A stretch of 53,917 nucleotides of DNA from Sphaerisporangium sp. (GTDB lineage Bacteria; Actinomycetota; Actinomycetes; Streptosporangiales; Streptosporangiaceae): contig JAOPYI010000143.1 in NCBI GenBank assembly GCA_025964675.1, positions 1-53,917 of the forward strand, written 5' to 3'. Shown one piece after another: positions 1 through 9,825 of this stretch. The translations under genes were made by a program, and so were the position numbers. Below the pieces are notes generated by a model. The model saw only the letters and a list, made by a program, of their open reading frames with translations, did not search any database and was not told where the DNA came from. Each line of letters opens with the position of its first letter. Position 1 is the first letter of the stretch.

Positions 1-50
1 CCCCGGTGGGAGAGTCCAGCCGGGTGTGCGGAGCGGCGCGTCGGGGCCCG

Positions 51-56
51 TACGAT
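51..56 (+). promoter_or_regulatory. Putative -10 box of a leaderless promoter
   Basis: TACGAT matches the actinobacterial -10 pattern TAnnnT. It lies 6 nt before the GTG chosen for the aldo/keto reductase, and no ribosome binding site precedes that GTG. This spacing is what a leaderless transcript would have. The -35 region is not obvious. Confidence 0.45.
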
Positions 57-62
57 CGCATT

Positions 63-1040
63 GTGGAAAAGCGTGAACTGGGCAGAACAGGCAGGCAGGC
101 CGGCGTCGTCGGCCTCGGAGCGTGGCAGCTGGGCTCCGACTGGGGCGAGGTCGGGGAGGACGAGGCGCTGGCCACGCTGAGCGCCGCAGCCGACGCCGGG
201 GTGACGTTCATCGACACCGCCGACGTGTACGGCGACGGCCGCAGCGAGCAGATCGTCGGCCGGTTCCTCAAGGAGCGGCCGGGCCTGACGGTCGCCACCA
301 AGATGGGCCGCCGCGTCCCGCAGGAGCCCTCGGCCTACACCCTGGACAACTTCCGCGCCTGGAACGACCGGTCACGGGCCAACCTCGGCGTCGACACCCT
401 CGACCTGGTGCAGCTTCACTGCCCCCCGACCGGGGTGTACTCCGATCCCGCCGTCTACGACGCCCTCGACACCATGGTCGGGGAGGGACGGATCGCCGCC
501 TACGGGGTGAGCGTGGAGACCTGCGAGGAGGCGCTGACCGCCATCGCGCGGCCGAACGTCGCCACGGTGCAGATCATCCTCAACGCCTTCCGCCTCAAGC
601 CGCTGGAGCGGGTCCTTCCCGCCGCGGCCGAGGCCGGGGTCGGGATCATCGCGCGGGTGCCGCTGGCCAGCGGGCTGCTGTCCGGCCGCTACGACGAGCA
701 CACCAGCTTCGCCGACGACGACCACCGGGCGTACAACCGCCACGGGGAGGCGTTCGACGTCGGCGAGACCTTCTCGGGCGTCGACTTCGCCACCGGCCTG
801 AAGGCCGTGGAGCGGCTCAGGCCGCTGGTGCCCGAGGGCATGACGACCGCCCAGTTCGCGCTGCGCTGGATCATCGATCAGCCCGGCGTCAGCGTGGTGA
901 TCCCCGGGGCGCGCAACGAGCGGCAGGCCGAGGGCAACGCCGCCGCCGCCGCCCTGCCCCCGCTGGACGACGCCACCCGGGTGGCCGTCGCCGAGGTCTA
1001 CGACGAGCTGATCCGGCCCCAGGTCCACGACCGCTGGTAG
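63..1040 (+). CDS. Aldo/keto reductase
   Basis: A 325-aa NAD(P)H-dependent aldo/keto reductase, a cytosolic TIM-barrel enzyme reducing aldehydes or ketones. The catalytic tetrad is visible: Asp and Tyr in FIDTADVYG, Lys in VATKMG and His in DLVQLHCPP. The C-terminal cofactor-binding stretch VSVVIPGARN is also present. The frame is open from position 6, but the protein aligns from the GTG at 63 (VEKRELGRTG), which sits just after a TAnnnT box, so I chose that start. It ends 40 bp before the oppositely oriented DUF4037 gene. Substrate unknown; the family call is firm. Confidence 0.9.
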   Translation: MEKRELGRTGRQAGVVGLGAWQLGSDWGEVGEDEALATLSAAADAGVTFIDTADVYGDGRSEQIVGRFLKERPGLTVATKMGRRVPQEPSAYTLDNFRAWNDRSRANLGVDTLDLVQLHCPPTGVYSDPAVYDALDTMVGEGRIAAYGVSVETCEEALTAIARPNVATVQIILNAFRLKPLERVLPAAAEAGVGIIARVPLASGLLSGRYDEHTSFADDDHRAYNRHGEAFDVGETFSGVDFATGLKAVERLRPLVPEGMTTAQFALRWIIDQPGVSVVIPGARNERQAEGNAAAAALPPLDDATRVAVAEVYDELIRPQVHDRW

Positions 1041-1061
1041 GCACTCACGCCCCCGTGCCCT

Positions 1062-1095
1062 CCACGCGGCCATGGTTTCTCACCGTGGCGCGTGG
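1062..1095. terminator. Shared hairpin between convergent genes
   Basis: Two arms of 14-15 nt (CCACGCG-GCCATGGT and ACCGTGG-CGCGTGG) pair around a TTCTC loop with one bulged G. The hairpin lies after the aldo/keto reductase and overlaps the stop codon of the converging DUF4037 gene. There is no T-run on either side, so it is a plausible but unproven bidirectional terminator. Confidence 0.5.
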
Positions 1096-2123
1096 ACGGC
1101 CCGGGCGAGCGCCAGCGACCGGCCGGAGTCGGCCAGCACGTCGGTGCTGTCGCAGAACTGGTCAACCGAACCCGCGTGCGACAAGGACCGCATCGAGGGG
1201 CCGACCGTGGCCAGCAGCGCGTCGGCGAACCGTCCCGCGCCGATCACACGGAACGGGCGGTCGAAGTACGCCCGCACCGAGGCGTCCAGCGGCTCGGTGA
1301 GCGCCAGGCGGTTGTGCAGCGCGGCCACCCGCTCGTAGGCGCGGCCCAGATGCCGCTCGCGTTCACGCCAGCCCCGGGCCGAGAGCGCCGCCGCGAACAT
1401 CTCCCCCAGCTCTGCCGACCCCGACAGCCGGGCGAACGCGCTGCCCAGCCACTTGGCGTACGGCGGGTAGCGGCGCCGCATCAGCAGGCACAGCCGCATC
1501 AGGTCCTCGACGAGGCGGGCGGTGACCACCACCGACCCGAGGTCGTCCCCCACCTCCCCGCAGCGGCCGGGGAAGCTCTCCATCTGGGCGACGCGCCGCC
1601 ACTGGCAGGCCAGCACGTACCGCCACACCTCGCCGGGATACCAGCGCAGGTTGGCCCGGGCCCTGCCGAGCTCGCCGAGCCCGTCGTGGAACACCTCGCC
1701 GCTGGTCACCTCCGCCAGGCGCTGCCACGACACCCCGAGCCAGTCGGCCGTGGTTATCTCGCCGCGCGGGTCGAACCCGAGCTGGGCCCGCGCCCACGAC
1801 CCGAACCCGGTGACGACGACGCCGCGCCGCACCGGGTGGCGGTCGGAGCCGAACGCCGTGGGATACCCCTGGAACCGCTCGGGCAGCCGGTCGTCCAGCC
1901 GGGCCGACAGGCTCGCCGCCACAGAGGGCTCCACGAACACCAGCACCCGGGGGCCCCAGTCGTGGTCGGCCGACCGCTCGGTGTCGAAGGCCAGCACCTC
2001 GGAGCCGGGGCCGATCAGCGCGGCGCCGTGGGGGACCTCGCCGATGAGCGGCTGGACGACCTCTATGTAGAACGCGCGCGACAGCTCGCGGCCGGGGACG
2101 AAACCAGGAACGAAATCGGACAT
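1080..2123 (-). CDS. DUF4037 domain-containing protein
   Basis: A 347-aa protein that I assign to the DUF4037 family, whose members resemble nucleotidyltransferases; the exact reaction is unknown. Visible features are an acidic N-terminal region (VLAFDTERSADHDWGPR) typical of the nucleotidyltransferase-like part, and a helical C-terminal half with YPPYAKWLGSAF, usual for the family. No signal peptide or membrane segment is seen. Three in-frame ATGs occur near the start (2156, 2141, 2123); I prefer the last (MSDFVPGF), but this is uncertain. It lies downstream of purB on the same strand with a 232-bp gap and is probably transcribed alone. Confidence 0.7.
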   Translation of the reverse strand: MSDFVPGFVPGRELSRAFYIEVVQPLIGEVPHGAALIGPGSEVLAFDTERSADHDWGPRVLVFVEPSVAASLSARLDDRLPERFQGYPTAFGSDRHPVRRGVVVTGFGSWARAQLGFDPRGEITTADWLGVSWQRLAEVTSGEVFHDGLGELGRARANLRWYPGEVWRYVLACQWRRVAQMESFPGRCGEVGDDLGSVVVTARLVEDLMRLCLLMRRRYPPYAKWLGSAFARLSGSAELGEMFAAALSARGWRERERHLGRAYERVAALHNRLALTEPLDASVRAYFDRPFRVIGAGRFADALLATVGPSMRSLSHAGSVDQFCDSTDVLADSGRSLALARAVHAPR

Positions 2124-2355
2124 CACTCCATCACTGTGCATGGCGATGTGTTTCACTTCACCTGGTTTTCCGGTGCCCCGGGCGGCGGGTGACGCGCTGC
2201 CCGCTGTGCGGCCGACCCGCCAGGCCCTTCACCGGCCCGCGCGACGTACGGCAGACCCCGGCCTCACCCCGGGCTCCATGCCCTGAGCCGCCCACACGAT
2301 CAGCAGGTCGTCCCCGACGCTGCCACCACGTCACCCAACCGGGTCAGCTCACGGA

Positions 2356-3786
2356 TCACAGGATGGCGCCGGGACGATATGCGGCGGCCTCCGGGTAGCG
2401 GGCGGCCACCGCGCCGATCCGCGACACCACCTCGGCGACCTGCCCGGCTGCGGCACCGGTGAACGGCGCCGGGTCGGCCAGCAACGCCTCCAGGGCGGCC
2501 CGGTCCAACGGGAACCGCTCGTCGGCCGCCAAGCGCTCCAGCAGGAGGTTCGGCGCGCCGCTCTCGCGCATCGCCAGCGCCGACGACACGGCGTGCTCCT
2601 TGATCAGCTCGTGCGCGGTCTCCCGGCCGACCCCCGCCCGCACCGCCGCCATGAGCATCTTGGTCGTCGCCAGGAACGGCAGGTAGCGCTCGAGCTCCGC
2701 CCCGATCACCGCCGGGAACGCGCCGAACTCCGACAGCACCGTCAGCATGGTCTCCACCAGCCCGTCGAAGGCGAAGAACGCGTCGGGAAGCGCCACCCGG
2801 CGCACCACAGAACACGACACGTCACCCTCGTTCCACTGGTCGCCCGCCAGCTCACCCGCCATCGAGGCGTAACCGCGCAGCACCACCGTCAGGCCGTTGA
2901 CGCGCTCGCAGGACCGGGTGTTCATCTTGTGCGGCATCGCGCTCGACCCGACCTGGCCCTCCTTGAATCCCTCGGTGACCAGCTCGTGCCCCGCCATCAG
3001 GCGGATCGTCTTTGCCAGGCTGGACGGCGCCGCCGCGAGCTGCACCAGCGCCGTCAGCACCTCGTAGTCCAGCGACCGGGGATACACCTGCCCGACGCTG
3101 GTGAAGCCCGTGGCGAACCCCAGGTGGCGCGCCACCCGCTCCTCCAGCCCGGCCAGCTTCGCCTGGTCGCCCCCGAGCAGGTCGAGCATGTCCTGCGCGG
3201 TGCCCACCGGGCCCTTGATGCCACGCAGCGGGTAGCGGGCGATGAGCTCCTCCAGCCGCGCGAACCCCACCAGCAGCTCGTCGGCCGCCGTGGCGAACCG
3301 CTTGCCGAGCGTGGTTGCCTGCGCGGCCACGTTGTGGGAACGGCCGGCCATCACCAGGCCGGAGTGCCCGGCCGCCAGCTCTCCAAGGCGGGCCAGCAGC
3401 GCGACGCACCGGTCCCTGACCAGGACCAGGCTGTCGCGGACCTGCAACTGCTCGACGTTCTCCGTCAGGTCGCGCGAGGTCATGCCCTTGTGGACGTGCT
3501 CGTGCCCGGCCAGGTCGTTGAACTCCTCGATGCGCGCCTTCACATCGTGGCGGGTCAGGCGCTCCCGCTCGGCGATGGAACCGAGGTCGACCTTGCCCGC
3601 CACGGCCTCGTAGTCGTCGACGACCCCGGGCGGCACCTCCACGCCCAGCTCGGCCTGTGCCCTGAGCACGGCCAGCCACAGCCGCCGCTCCGCCACCACC
3701 TTGTGCTCGGGCGACCACAAGGTGGCCAGCTCCGGCGAGGCGTAACGGGCGGCGAGGACATTGGGGATACGCGGCTTGGCGGTCAC
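2356..3786 (-). CDS. purB: Adenylosuccinate lyase
   Basis: A 476-aa member of the fumarase/aspartase superfamily. PurB catalyses two fumarate-releasing steps of purine synthesis, SAICAR to AICAR and adenylosuccinate to AMP, as a cytosolic homotetramer. Visible signatures are GHEHVHKGMTSRD with the conserved His and TS residues, and the family loop SSAMPHKMN near residue 285. The length is normal. The start is a GTG giving MTAKPRIPNVLAARY, the usual N-terminus of actinobacterial PurB. No other purine gene is adjacent. The identification is firm. Confidence 0.95.
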   Translation of the reverse strand: MTAKPRIPNVLAARYASPELATLWSPEHKVVAERRLWLAVLRAQAELGVEVPPGVVDDYEAVAGKVDLGSIAERERLTRHDVKARIEEFNDLAGHEHVHKGMTSRDLTENVEQLQVRDSLVLVRDRCVALLARLGELAAGHSGLVMAGRSHNVAAQATTLGKRFATAADELLVGFARLEELIARYPLRGIKGPVGTAQDMLDLLGGDQAKLAGLEERVARHLGFATGFTSVGQVYPRSLDYEVLTALVQLAAAPSSLAKTIRLMAGHELVTEGFKEGQVGSSAMPHKMNTRSCERVNGLTVVLRGYASMAGELAGDQWNEGDVSCSVVRRVALPDAFFAFDGLVETMLTVLSEFGAFPAVIGAELERYLPFLATTKMLMAAVRAGVGRETAHELIKEHAVSSALAMRESGAPNLLLERLAADERFPLDRAALEALLADPAPFTGAAAGQVAEVVSRIGAVAARYPEAAAYRPGAIL

Positions 3787-3868
3787 GTTGCCTCAGTCTA
3801 TTGGGACCGGCGCCGCCATCCCCCTACGGGGCCCGCGACGCGTCCGCGCGGGCCCCAGGCTTACCGGC

Positions 3869-6800
3869 CTACCGGGAGGCGAGGGCCTGCTCGTCGTACA
3901 CCGTCACGTCCGGGTCCGGCGTCGTCCTGGACCGCCGCCCGCGGAAACGCTCCTTGGTGCGCTCGACGATGGTGTACAGCGTCGGAACCAGCACCAGCGT
4001 GAGCAGCGTCGAGGACACCAGGCCGCCGATCACCACGATCGCCAGCGGCTGCGAGATGAACCCGCCCGACCCGGTCAGCCCGATCGCCATCGGCGTCAGC
4101 GCGCAGATCGTCGCTATCGCCGTCATCAGGATCGGCCGCAGGCGGCGCCTGCCGCCCTCCACGACCGCGTCGACCACGCCCAGGCCCTGCTCGCGGTACT
4201 GGTTGATGAGGTCGATCAGCACGATCGCGTTGGTCACCACGATGCCGATGAGCATCAGCATGCCGATCAGCGCCGGGACGCCCAGCGGCGTGTCGGTCAA
4301 CCGCAGCAGCCCGATGGCGCCGGTGGCCGCGAACGGGATCGACACCAGCAGGATCAGTGGCTGCACGAAGCTCCGGAACGCCGCCACCATGATCATGAAC
4401 ACGATAGCGATGGCCGCCAGCATCGCCAGGCCGAGCTGCGCGAACGCCTTACTCTGGTCCGCGCTCACCCCGCCGATGCTGTAGGTCACACCGGCGGGCA
4501 GCGTCAGCGACTTCATCCTGTCGGTGATCTTCGTTGTCACGCTGCCCAGGTCGCTCGCCGTCGCGGCCGCCGACACCGACGCCGTACGTTCGCCGTCCTT
4601 GCGCGTGATCTGCGTCGGGCCGCCGACCTGGCGCACCTCCGCCACGCTCGACAGCTTCACCAGGCCCGACGCCGACGGCAGCTTCAACGCCCGCACCGCC
4701 GCCAGGTCCTTCGGGGCGTTCCCGCCCGCACGCAGGATGATGTCGTTGGCCCGGCCGTCCAGCGTGATCTGGCCGATCGGCGCGCCACGGAACGCCTGCG
4801 CCACCACCTGCCCGATCCCCGCCTCGGTCAGCCCATGGGCAGCCGCCTTCTTCCTGTCGACGCTGACGTCGACGCGGGGCGCGCTGGCTTCCAGGTTAGA
4901 CGTCACGTCACGCAGCCCGTCGATCTGCCTCATCGCCGCCAGCACCGTGTCGGCACCCGACTTCAACGCCGACAGGTCCGGCCCCTGAAGGACCACCTCG
5001 GCCCGGTCGGAGGCGAACCCGCCACCCCCCTGCCCGCCGACGGTCACCTCGCCCACGTCGTGCAGCCCGGCAAGCCGGTCGCGCAGGGTCTGCTCGAGCA
5101 GCGGAGTGTCCACGCCCTGGGCCACGGTGACCGAGAACGACGCCTTGTCGGCCGAACCCCCGACGCCACGGGAGAACGTTCCCCCCGAACCCACGTTGAC
5201 CTGGTACGACGCGATGCCGCTGATGCCGGACAGAACGTCCTCCACCCTCTTGGCCGCCGCGTCGGTGGTCGCCAGATCAGTGCCGGCCGGCATCTTCTGG
5301 TTGACCGAGATCGTGTCGTTGCCCGAGGAGTCGATGAAATTGGTCTTCAGCCCCGGCGCCAGCGCCAGCGTCCCCACGAACACCGCGAACCCGATCAGCA
5401 ACGTCACGAACCGGCGCCGCGTCGCGAACCTCAGCACCGGAAGGTACATACGCTGAAGAGGGCTGCGCAGCTCCTTGGCCTCCGCCTGCGCCCGTACGAC
5501 CCGGGCCTCCTCCTGCGAGAGCCTCGGCGCCTTCAGGAACCAGTACGCCAGCACCGGGATCACCGTAAGCGCCACCAGCAGGGACGCCAGCAGCGCCACC
5601 GTCACCGTGACAGCGAACGGCGCGAACAGCTGGCCGATCATCCCGCCCACGAAGGCGATCGGCAGGAACACCGCCACCGTGGTGAGCGTCGACGCCGTCA
5701 CGGCGCCGCTGACCTCGCGCACCGCCGCCAGCACCGCCCCGCGCTTCTCCTCGCCGTATCCGAGGTGCCGCTTGATGTTCTCGAGCACCACGATGGAGTC
5801 GTCCACCACCCGCCCGATCGCGATCGTCAGCGCGCCCAGCGTCAGCAGGTTCAGCGAGTAGTCCCCGACCCACAGCGCGATCAGCGCGATGATCACCGAA
5901 AGCGGGATCGACACGGCCGTCACGATCGTCGAGCGCAGCGACAGCAGGAACAGCAGGATGACGATCACCGCGAAGACCAGGCCGAGCAGGCCCTCGATGG
6001 ACAGGTCCTCGATGGACCGCTCGACGTACGGGGCCTGGTCGAAGACAACCGTGATCTCAGAGGCGTCGCCGAGCGCACGCGTGAGCCCGGCCACCTTGCC
6101 GCGCACGTCGTGGGAGATCCGCACGGCGTTGCCGGCGGGCGTCATCGTGACCGACATTCCGAGGCTCGGCTTGCCGTCCGTCCGCGTCACCGTGGTCGCG
6201 TCGGCGGGCTTCTCCTCGATGGTCGCGACGTCCCCGAGCTTCACCGGCTTGGGGGCGGCCGGAGCCGCCTGCGCCACGGCCGGAGCCCTGACCTGCGCCT
6301 GGACAGGCTGCCCCTGCGCCCGCGACGGCTGCTGGGGCAGCGCCGCCGGCGCCTGCGGCGTCATGTAGAGGTTCTTCAGGTCGTCGATGGTGGAGATCCG
6401 CCGGCCGATCTGCACGGTCAGCGACTTGCCGTCCTGGGTGAGGCTGCCAGCCGGGATCGGCGTGCCGTTGGCCCGCAGAAGGTCGGGGATCGCCGCCGGA
6501 GACAGGCCGAGGAACGCCATCTTCAGCAGGTTGGGTGTGATGACCACCGTCTGCTTGCCGGCGCCGGTCACCGAGACCTCGCGGACCCCGGTGACACCCT
6601 GCAGCTCCGGAACCGCGATCCGCTCCAGCTTGTCCAGCATGCCTCGCTGGTCGCCGCCGTCACTGACGGCCAGCACCATCACCGGGATGTCGTCGGTGTT
6701 GCCCGCCACCACCGTCGGATCGACGCCGCTCGGGAGCTGGGGACCGAGCCGGTCGACCGCCTGCTGCAGCTTGCCGACCGCGGCCTCGATGTCGGTGCCA

Positions 6801-7093
6801 TACTCGAACGACACCTGGATCTGCGCCACGCCCTCCCGGGACGTCGACGTCACCTCGGTGACACCGGCGAGGCCCTGCAGGCTGTTCTCGATAGGCTTGG
6901 TCACCTGCTCCTCGACGATGTCGGGAGAGGCACCGGCAAAGGGCGCCACGACGAACGCACCCGGAAACGACAACGAAGGCAGCAGCTGCTGCTTCAACGA
7001 CGGGATCGCGAAGGCACCGAACGCGCTGATCACAACCGCGACCAATATGACGAGGCTGCGGCTGGCGAGACTCAGCCTGGCCAAAGCGGTCAT
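3869..7093 (-). CDS. RND-family (AcrB-like) efflux transporter
   Basis: A 1074-aa inner-membrane proton-driven transporter of the AcrB/HAE1 type. The duplicated RND layout is visible: one TM near the N-terminus, a large extracytoplasmic domain, a TM block, a second extracytoplasmic domain and a final TM block. The proton-relay motif GRVVDDSIVVLENIKRHL has its Asp pair near residues 431-432. I use the internal ATG at 7093 (MTALARLSLASRSL) because the first TM follows directly; the frame is open to 7147. A Pro/Ala/Gln-rich insert (about AQGQPVQAQVRAPAVAQ) lies in the first extracytoplasmic domain. There is no adjacent membrane-fusion protein, as is usual in Gram-positives. A divergent MarR gene is the likely regulator. 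Substrate unknown. Confidence 0.9.
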   Translation of the reverse strand: MTALARLSLASRSLVILVAVVISAFGAFAIPSLKQQLLPSLSFPGAFVVAPFAGASPDIVEEQVTKPIENSLQGLAGVTEVTSTSREGVAQIQVSFEYGTDIEAAVGKLQQAVDRLGPQLPSGVDPTVVAGNTDDIPVMVLAVSDGGDQRGMLDKLERIAVPELQGVTGVREVSVTGAGKQTVVITPNLLKMAFLGLSPAAIPDLLRANGTPIPAGSLTQDGKSLTVQIGRRISTIDDLKNLYMTPQAPAALPQQPSRAQGQPVQAQVRAPAVAQAAPAAPKPVKLGDVATIEEKPADATTVTRTDGKPSLGMSVTMTPAGNAVRISHDVRGKVAGLTRALGDASEITVVFDQAPYVERSIEDLSIEGLLGLVFAVIVILLFLLSLRSTIVTAVSIPLSVIIALIALWVGDYSLNLLTLGALTIAIGRVVDDSIVVLENIKRHLGYGEEKRGAVLAAVREVSGAVTASTLTTVAVFLPIAFVGGMIGQLFAPFAVTVTVALLASLLVALTVIPVLAYWFLKAPRLSQEEARVVRAQAEAKELRSPLQRMYLPVLRFATRRRFVTLLIGFAVFVGTLALAPGLKTNFIDSSGNDTISVNQKMPAGTDLATTDAAAKRVEDVLSGISGIASYQVNVGSGGTFSRGVGGSADKASFSVTVAQGVDTPLLEQTLRDRLAGLHDVGEVTVGGQGGGGFASDRAEVVLQGPDLSALKSGADTVLAAMRQIDGLRDVTSNLEASAPRVDVSVDRKKAAAHGLTEAGIGQVVAQAFRGAPIGQITLDGRANDIILRAGGNAPKDLAAVRALKLPSASGLVKLSSVAEVRQVGGPTQITRKDGERTASVSAAATASDLGSVTTKITDRMKSLTLPAGVTYSIGGVSADQSKAFAQLGLAMLAAIAIVFMIMVAAFRSFVQPLILLVSIPFAATGAIGLLRLTDTPLGVPALIGMLMLIGIVVTNAIVLIDLINQYREQGLGVVDAVVEGGRRRLRPILMTAIATICALTPMAIGLTGSGGFISQPLAIVVIGGLVSSTLLTLVLVPTLYTIVERTKERFRGRRSRTTPDPDVTVYDEQALASR

Positions 7094-7138
7094 AGACCTG
7101 GACCTTCCGGGGGGTGAGAGGCGTAAGAGTTCGGGCAA

Positions 7139-7194
7139 TGCTAACACTTCGCGTCATACGAATATTTAGCACTGTGGTGAACTCCTGGTAACCT
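7139..7194 (+). promoter_or_regulatory. marR promoter with inverted hexamers, likely MarR operator
   Basis: The divergent region between the RND and MarR genes carries TGCTAA (7139-7144) and its inverse TTAGCA (7166-7171). TTAGCA could be the -35 of a promoter whose -10, TAACCT (7189-7194), follows after 17 bp. An AT-rich core with TTCG and CGAA half-sites lies between the hexamers. This is where a MarR dimer controlling both genes would bind; no experiment is implied. Confidence 0.4.
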
Positions 7195-7213
7195 GACACA
7201 GCCCGGGCGAAAG

Positions 7214-7669
7214 GTGAAAGTGGACGAGAGAGAAGAGCTGATCGCTCGGATCGGCGAGTCGCAGCACTCCCTCGGGCGCGCCTTCGCCCATGACCGCTCG
7301 ACGCCACTGCTCGCCGTCAACCTGACCATGCAGCAGCTCAAGGTCGCCCTCATCCTTGCCCACCGCGGCTCGGTCTCCGGCCAGGAGTTGGCCCACTCCC
7401 TCGGCACCGGCCTCGGCACCGTCACCGGCATCGTCGACCGCCTCGTCGCCCAAGGGCTCGTCACCCGCCGCGAGGACCCGAGCGACCGCCGCGTCCGCAG
7501 GGTCGAGCTCTCCGACGCCGGGCGGCGCATGACAGAGGAGCTCGCCGACGCGGGCCTCACCAGCTACCGCCGCCTGCTCGATCGCCTCGACCTCGACACC
7601 CTCCGCCAGCTCGAAGGCGTCATGCGCAAGCTCCGCGCGGCCGCCGTCGAGCTGTACGGCGCCTGGTGA
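7214..7669 (+). CDS. MarR-family transcriptional regulator
   Basis: A 151-aa winged-helix regulator. The HTH and wing are clear: SGQELAHSLGTGLGTVTGIVDRLVAQGLV, split here as helix region plus recognition helix, then the wing RREDPSDRRVRRVELSDAG with the DxR motif. The gene is divergent from the RND transporter with a 120-bp shared control region, the usual layout for a MarR repressor relieved by a transported compound. GTG 7214 is used; a second GTG at 7220 is possible. The stop codon is 14 bp before the ATG of the SDR gene, so the two may be co-transcribed. Confidence 0.88.
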   Translation: MKVDEREELIARIGESQHSLGRAFAHDRSTPLLAVNLTMQQLKVALILAHRGSVSGQELAHSLGTGLGTVTGIVDRLVAQGLVTRREDPSDRRVRRVELSDAGRRMTEELADAGLTSYRRLLDRLDLDTLRQLEGVMRKLRAAAVELYGAW

Positions 7670-7683
7670 TAACTTCTCGCCCC

Positions 7684-8478
7684 ATGCACCCCCCACCGCA
7701 CACGCAGGAGAGCTACCTGGAGCGGCTCTTCTCACTGTCCGGCCGCACCGCCCTGGTCACCGGCGGCAGCTCCGGCATCGGGTACGGCATGGCCGAGGCA
7801 ATCGGCCGCGCGGGGGCCGCCGTAGTGATCGTCGCCCGCAGGGAACCCGAGCTGGCCGGCGCCGAGGCCCGCCTGCGCGACCACGGGGTGCGCGCGGCGT
7901 CCGTCAGCGCCGACCTCGGCGACGCCGAGGCCGTCCAGCGCGTGTGCGACCAGGCTGCCACGTTCTTCGGCGAGATCGACATCCTGGTGAACGTCGCGGC
8001 CAACAACATCCGCCGTCCCATGGGCGAGCTCACCCCCGGCGACTACGACCTCACGATGCGGGTCAACGTCACCGCCCCCTACCTGCTCGGCCAGCACTTC
8101 GGCCCGCGCATGGCCGCTCGCGGCTGGGGCCGCATCATCAACGTCGGCTCCCAGCAGTCGATCAGCGCGTTCGGCGACAGCGGCGTCTACGGCGTCAGCA
8201 AGGCCGCGATCACCGGGCTCACCCGATCCCAGGCCGAGGCGTGGTCACGGCACGGGGTGTGCAGCAACACTGTCGTGCCGGGGTTCGTGCTCACCCCGCT
8301 CACGGCGCCCGCGCAGGCCGTCCCCGGCCGCGTCGAGGCGCTGGCCGCCCGCTCGATGGCCGGCCGCAACGGCCTGCCCGCCGACTTCGCCGGAGCCGCG
8401 GTCCTGCTGGCCGGCGACGCCGGCGCCTACCTCACCGGACAGACGATGTATGTCGATGGTGGCTTCTCTGTGCATTAG
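7684..8478 (+). CDS. SDR-family oxidoreductase
   Basis: A 264-aa short-chain dehydrogenase/reductase, an NAD(P)-dependent cytosolic enzyme. The Rossmann motif TGGSSGIGYG, a VNVAANN stretch at the usual NNAG position, and the catalytic Ser and YGVSK (Tyr-x3-Lys) are visible. The C-terminal MYVDGGFSVH is typical of the gluconate 5-dehydrogenase-like branch, so a polyol or sugar-acid substrate is possible but unproven. The ATG at 7684 is preceded by TAACTT 8 nt upstream and no ribosome binding site, suggesting a leaderless start. An in-frame GTG at 7666 overlapping marR is the alternative. Confidence 0.88.
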   Translation: MHPPPHTQESYLERLFSLSGRTALVTGGSSGIGYGMAEAIGRAGAAVVIVARREPELAGAEARLRDHGVRAASVSADLGDAEAVQRVCDQAATFFGEIDILVNVAANNIRRPMGELTPGDYDLTMRVNVTAPYLLGQHFGPRMAARGWGRIINVGSQQSISAFGDSGVYGVSKAAITGLTRSQAEAWSRHGVCSNTVVPGFVLTPLTAPAQAVPGRVEALAARSMAGRNGLPADFAGAAVLLAGDAGAYLTGQTMYVDGGFSVH

Positions 8479-8508
8479 CTGCGCGCCTTTACAAAGTACA
8501 TGATCAAT

Positions 8509-8539
8509 TTGACTTGGAGCGTGCTCTCGGGTCGAGACT
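8509..8539 (+). promoter_or_regulatory. MerR-type promoter with 19-bp spacer
   Basis: A -35 box TTGACT (8509-8514) and a -10-like GAGACT (8534-8539) are separated by 19 bp, longer than the normal 17. The spacer contains the palindrome GAGC-GT-GCTC. The long spacer with a central dyad is the signature of promoters untwisted by MerR-family activators. No merR gene is adjacent, so the regulator would act from elsewhere. It lies about 55 bp upstream of the aldo/keto reductase start. Confidence 0.5.
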
Positions 8540-8596
8540 GGAAGGCATGGACGAAGGAACCGTCGCCGTGCGCAACAGCATCCAGGAGAGCAACGT

Positions 8597-9580
<984 letters not shown>

Positions 9581-9682
9581 GGAAACCGGGGAGCGGCGAG
9601 CACGCATGCCCACTGGCCGGACTGGCCTGTCCACCGCTGGGACGCCCTGCACGAGCACTACGTCGCCGAGCACGGCTCCTGA
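9581..9682 (+). pseudogene. Possible remnant of a C-terminal coding segment
   Basis: In the same frame as the aldo/keto reductase, directly after its stop codon, 33 sense codons run to a TGA at 9680. They have protein-like composition (HAHWPDWPVHRWDALHEHYV) rich in Trp and His, unlike intergenic noise. No start codon or ribosome binding site is visible. This could be the tail of a deleted gene or a coincidence; I do not recognise the family. Confidence 0.2.
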
Positions 9683-9825
9683 TCGGCCGCTGAGGGTCCA
9701 AACGCTCCGGCTCACCAAGGCCTGTCACGGCTTGTGCAGAAATTGTGACATTTAGTGGTGATTTTCCCAGGGCTTTTGCGGGACGTCACTCCTGGCGCGC
9801 GATGCTCGTTGGGGAGGAGGTGCCC

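Noticed and set aside
3761-7117. Very long open frame on the plus strand opposite the RND transporter
   Set aside because: Arg/His/Gln-rich translation without domains, a typical antisense artefact of a high-GC gene; the minus-strand RND protein explains the region.
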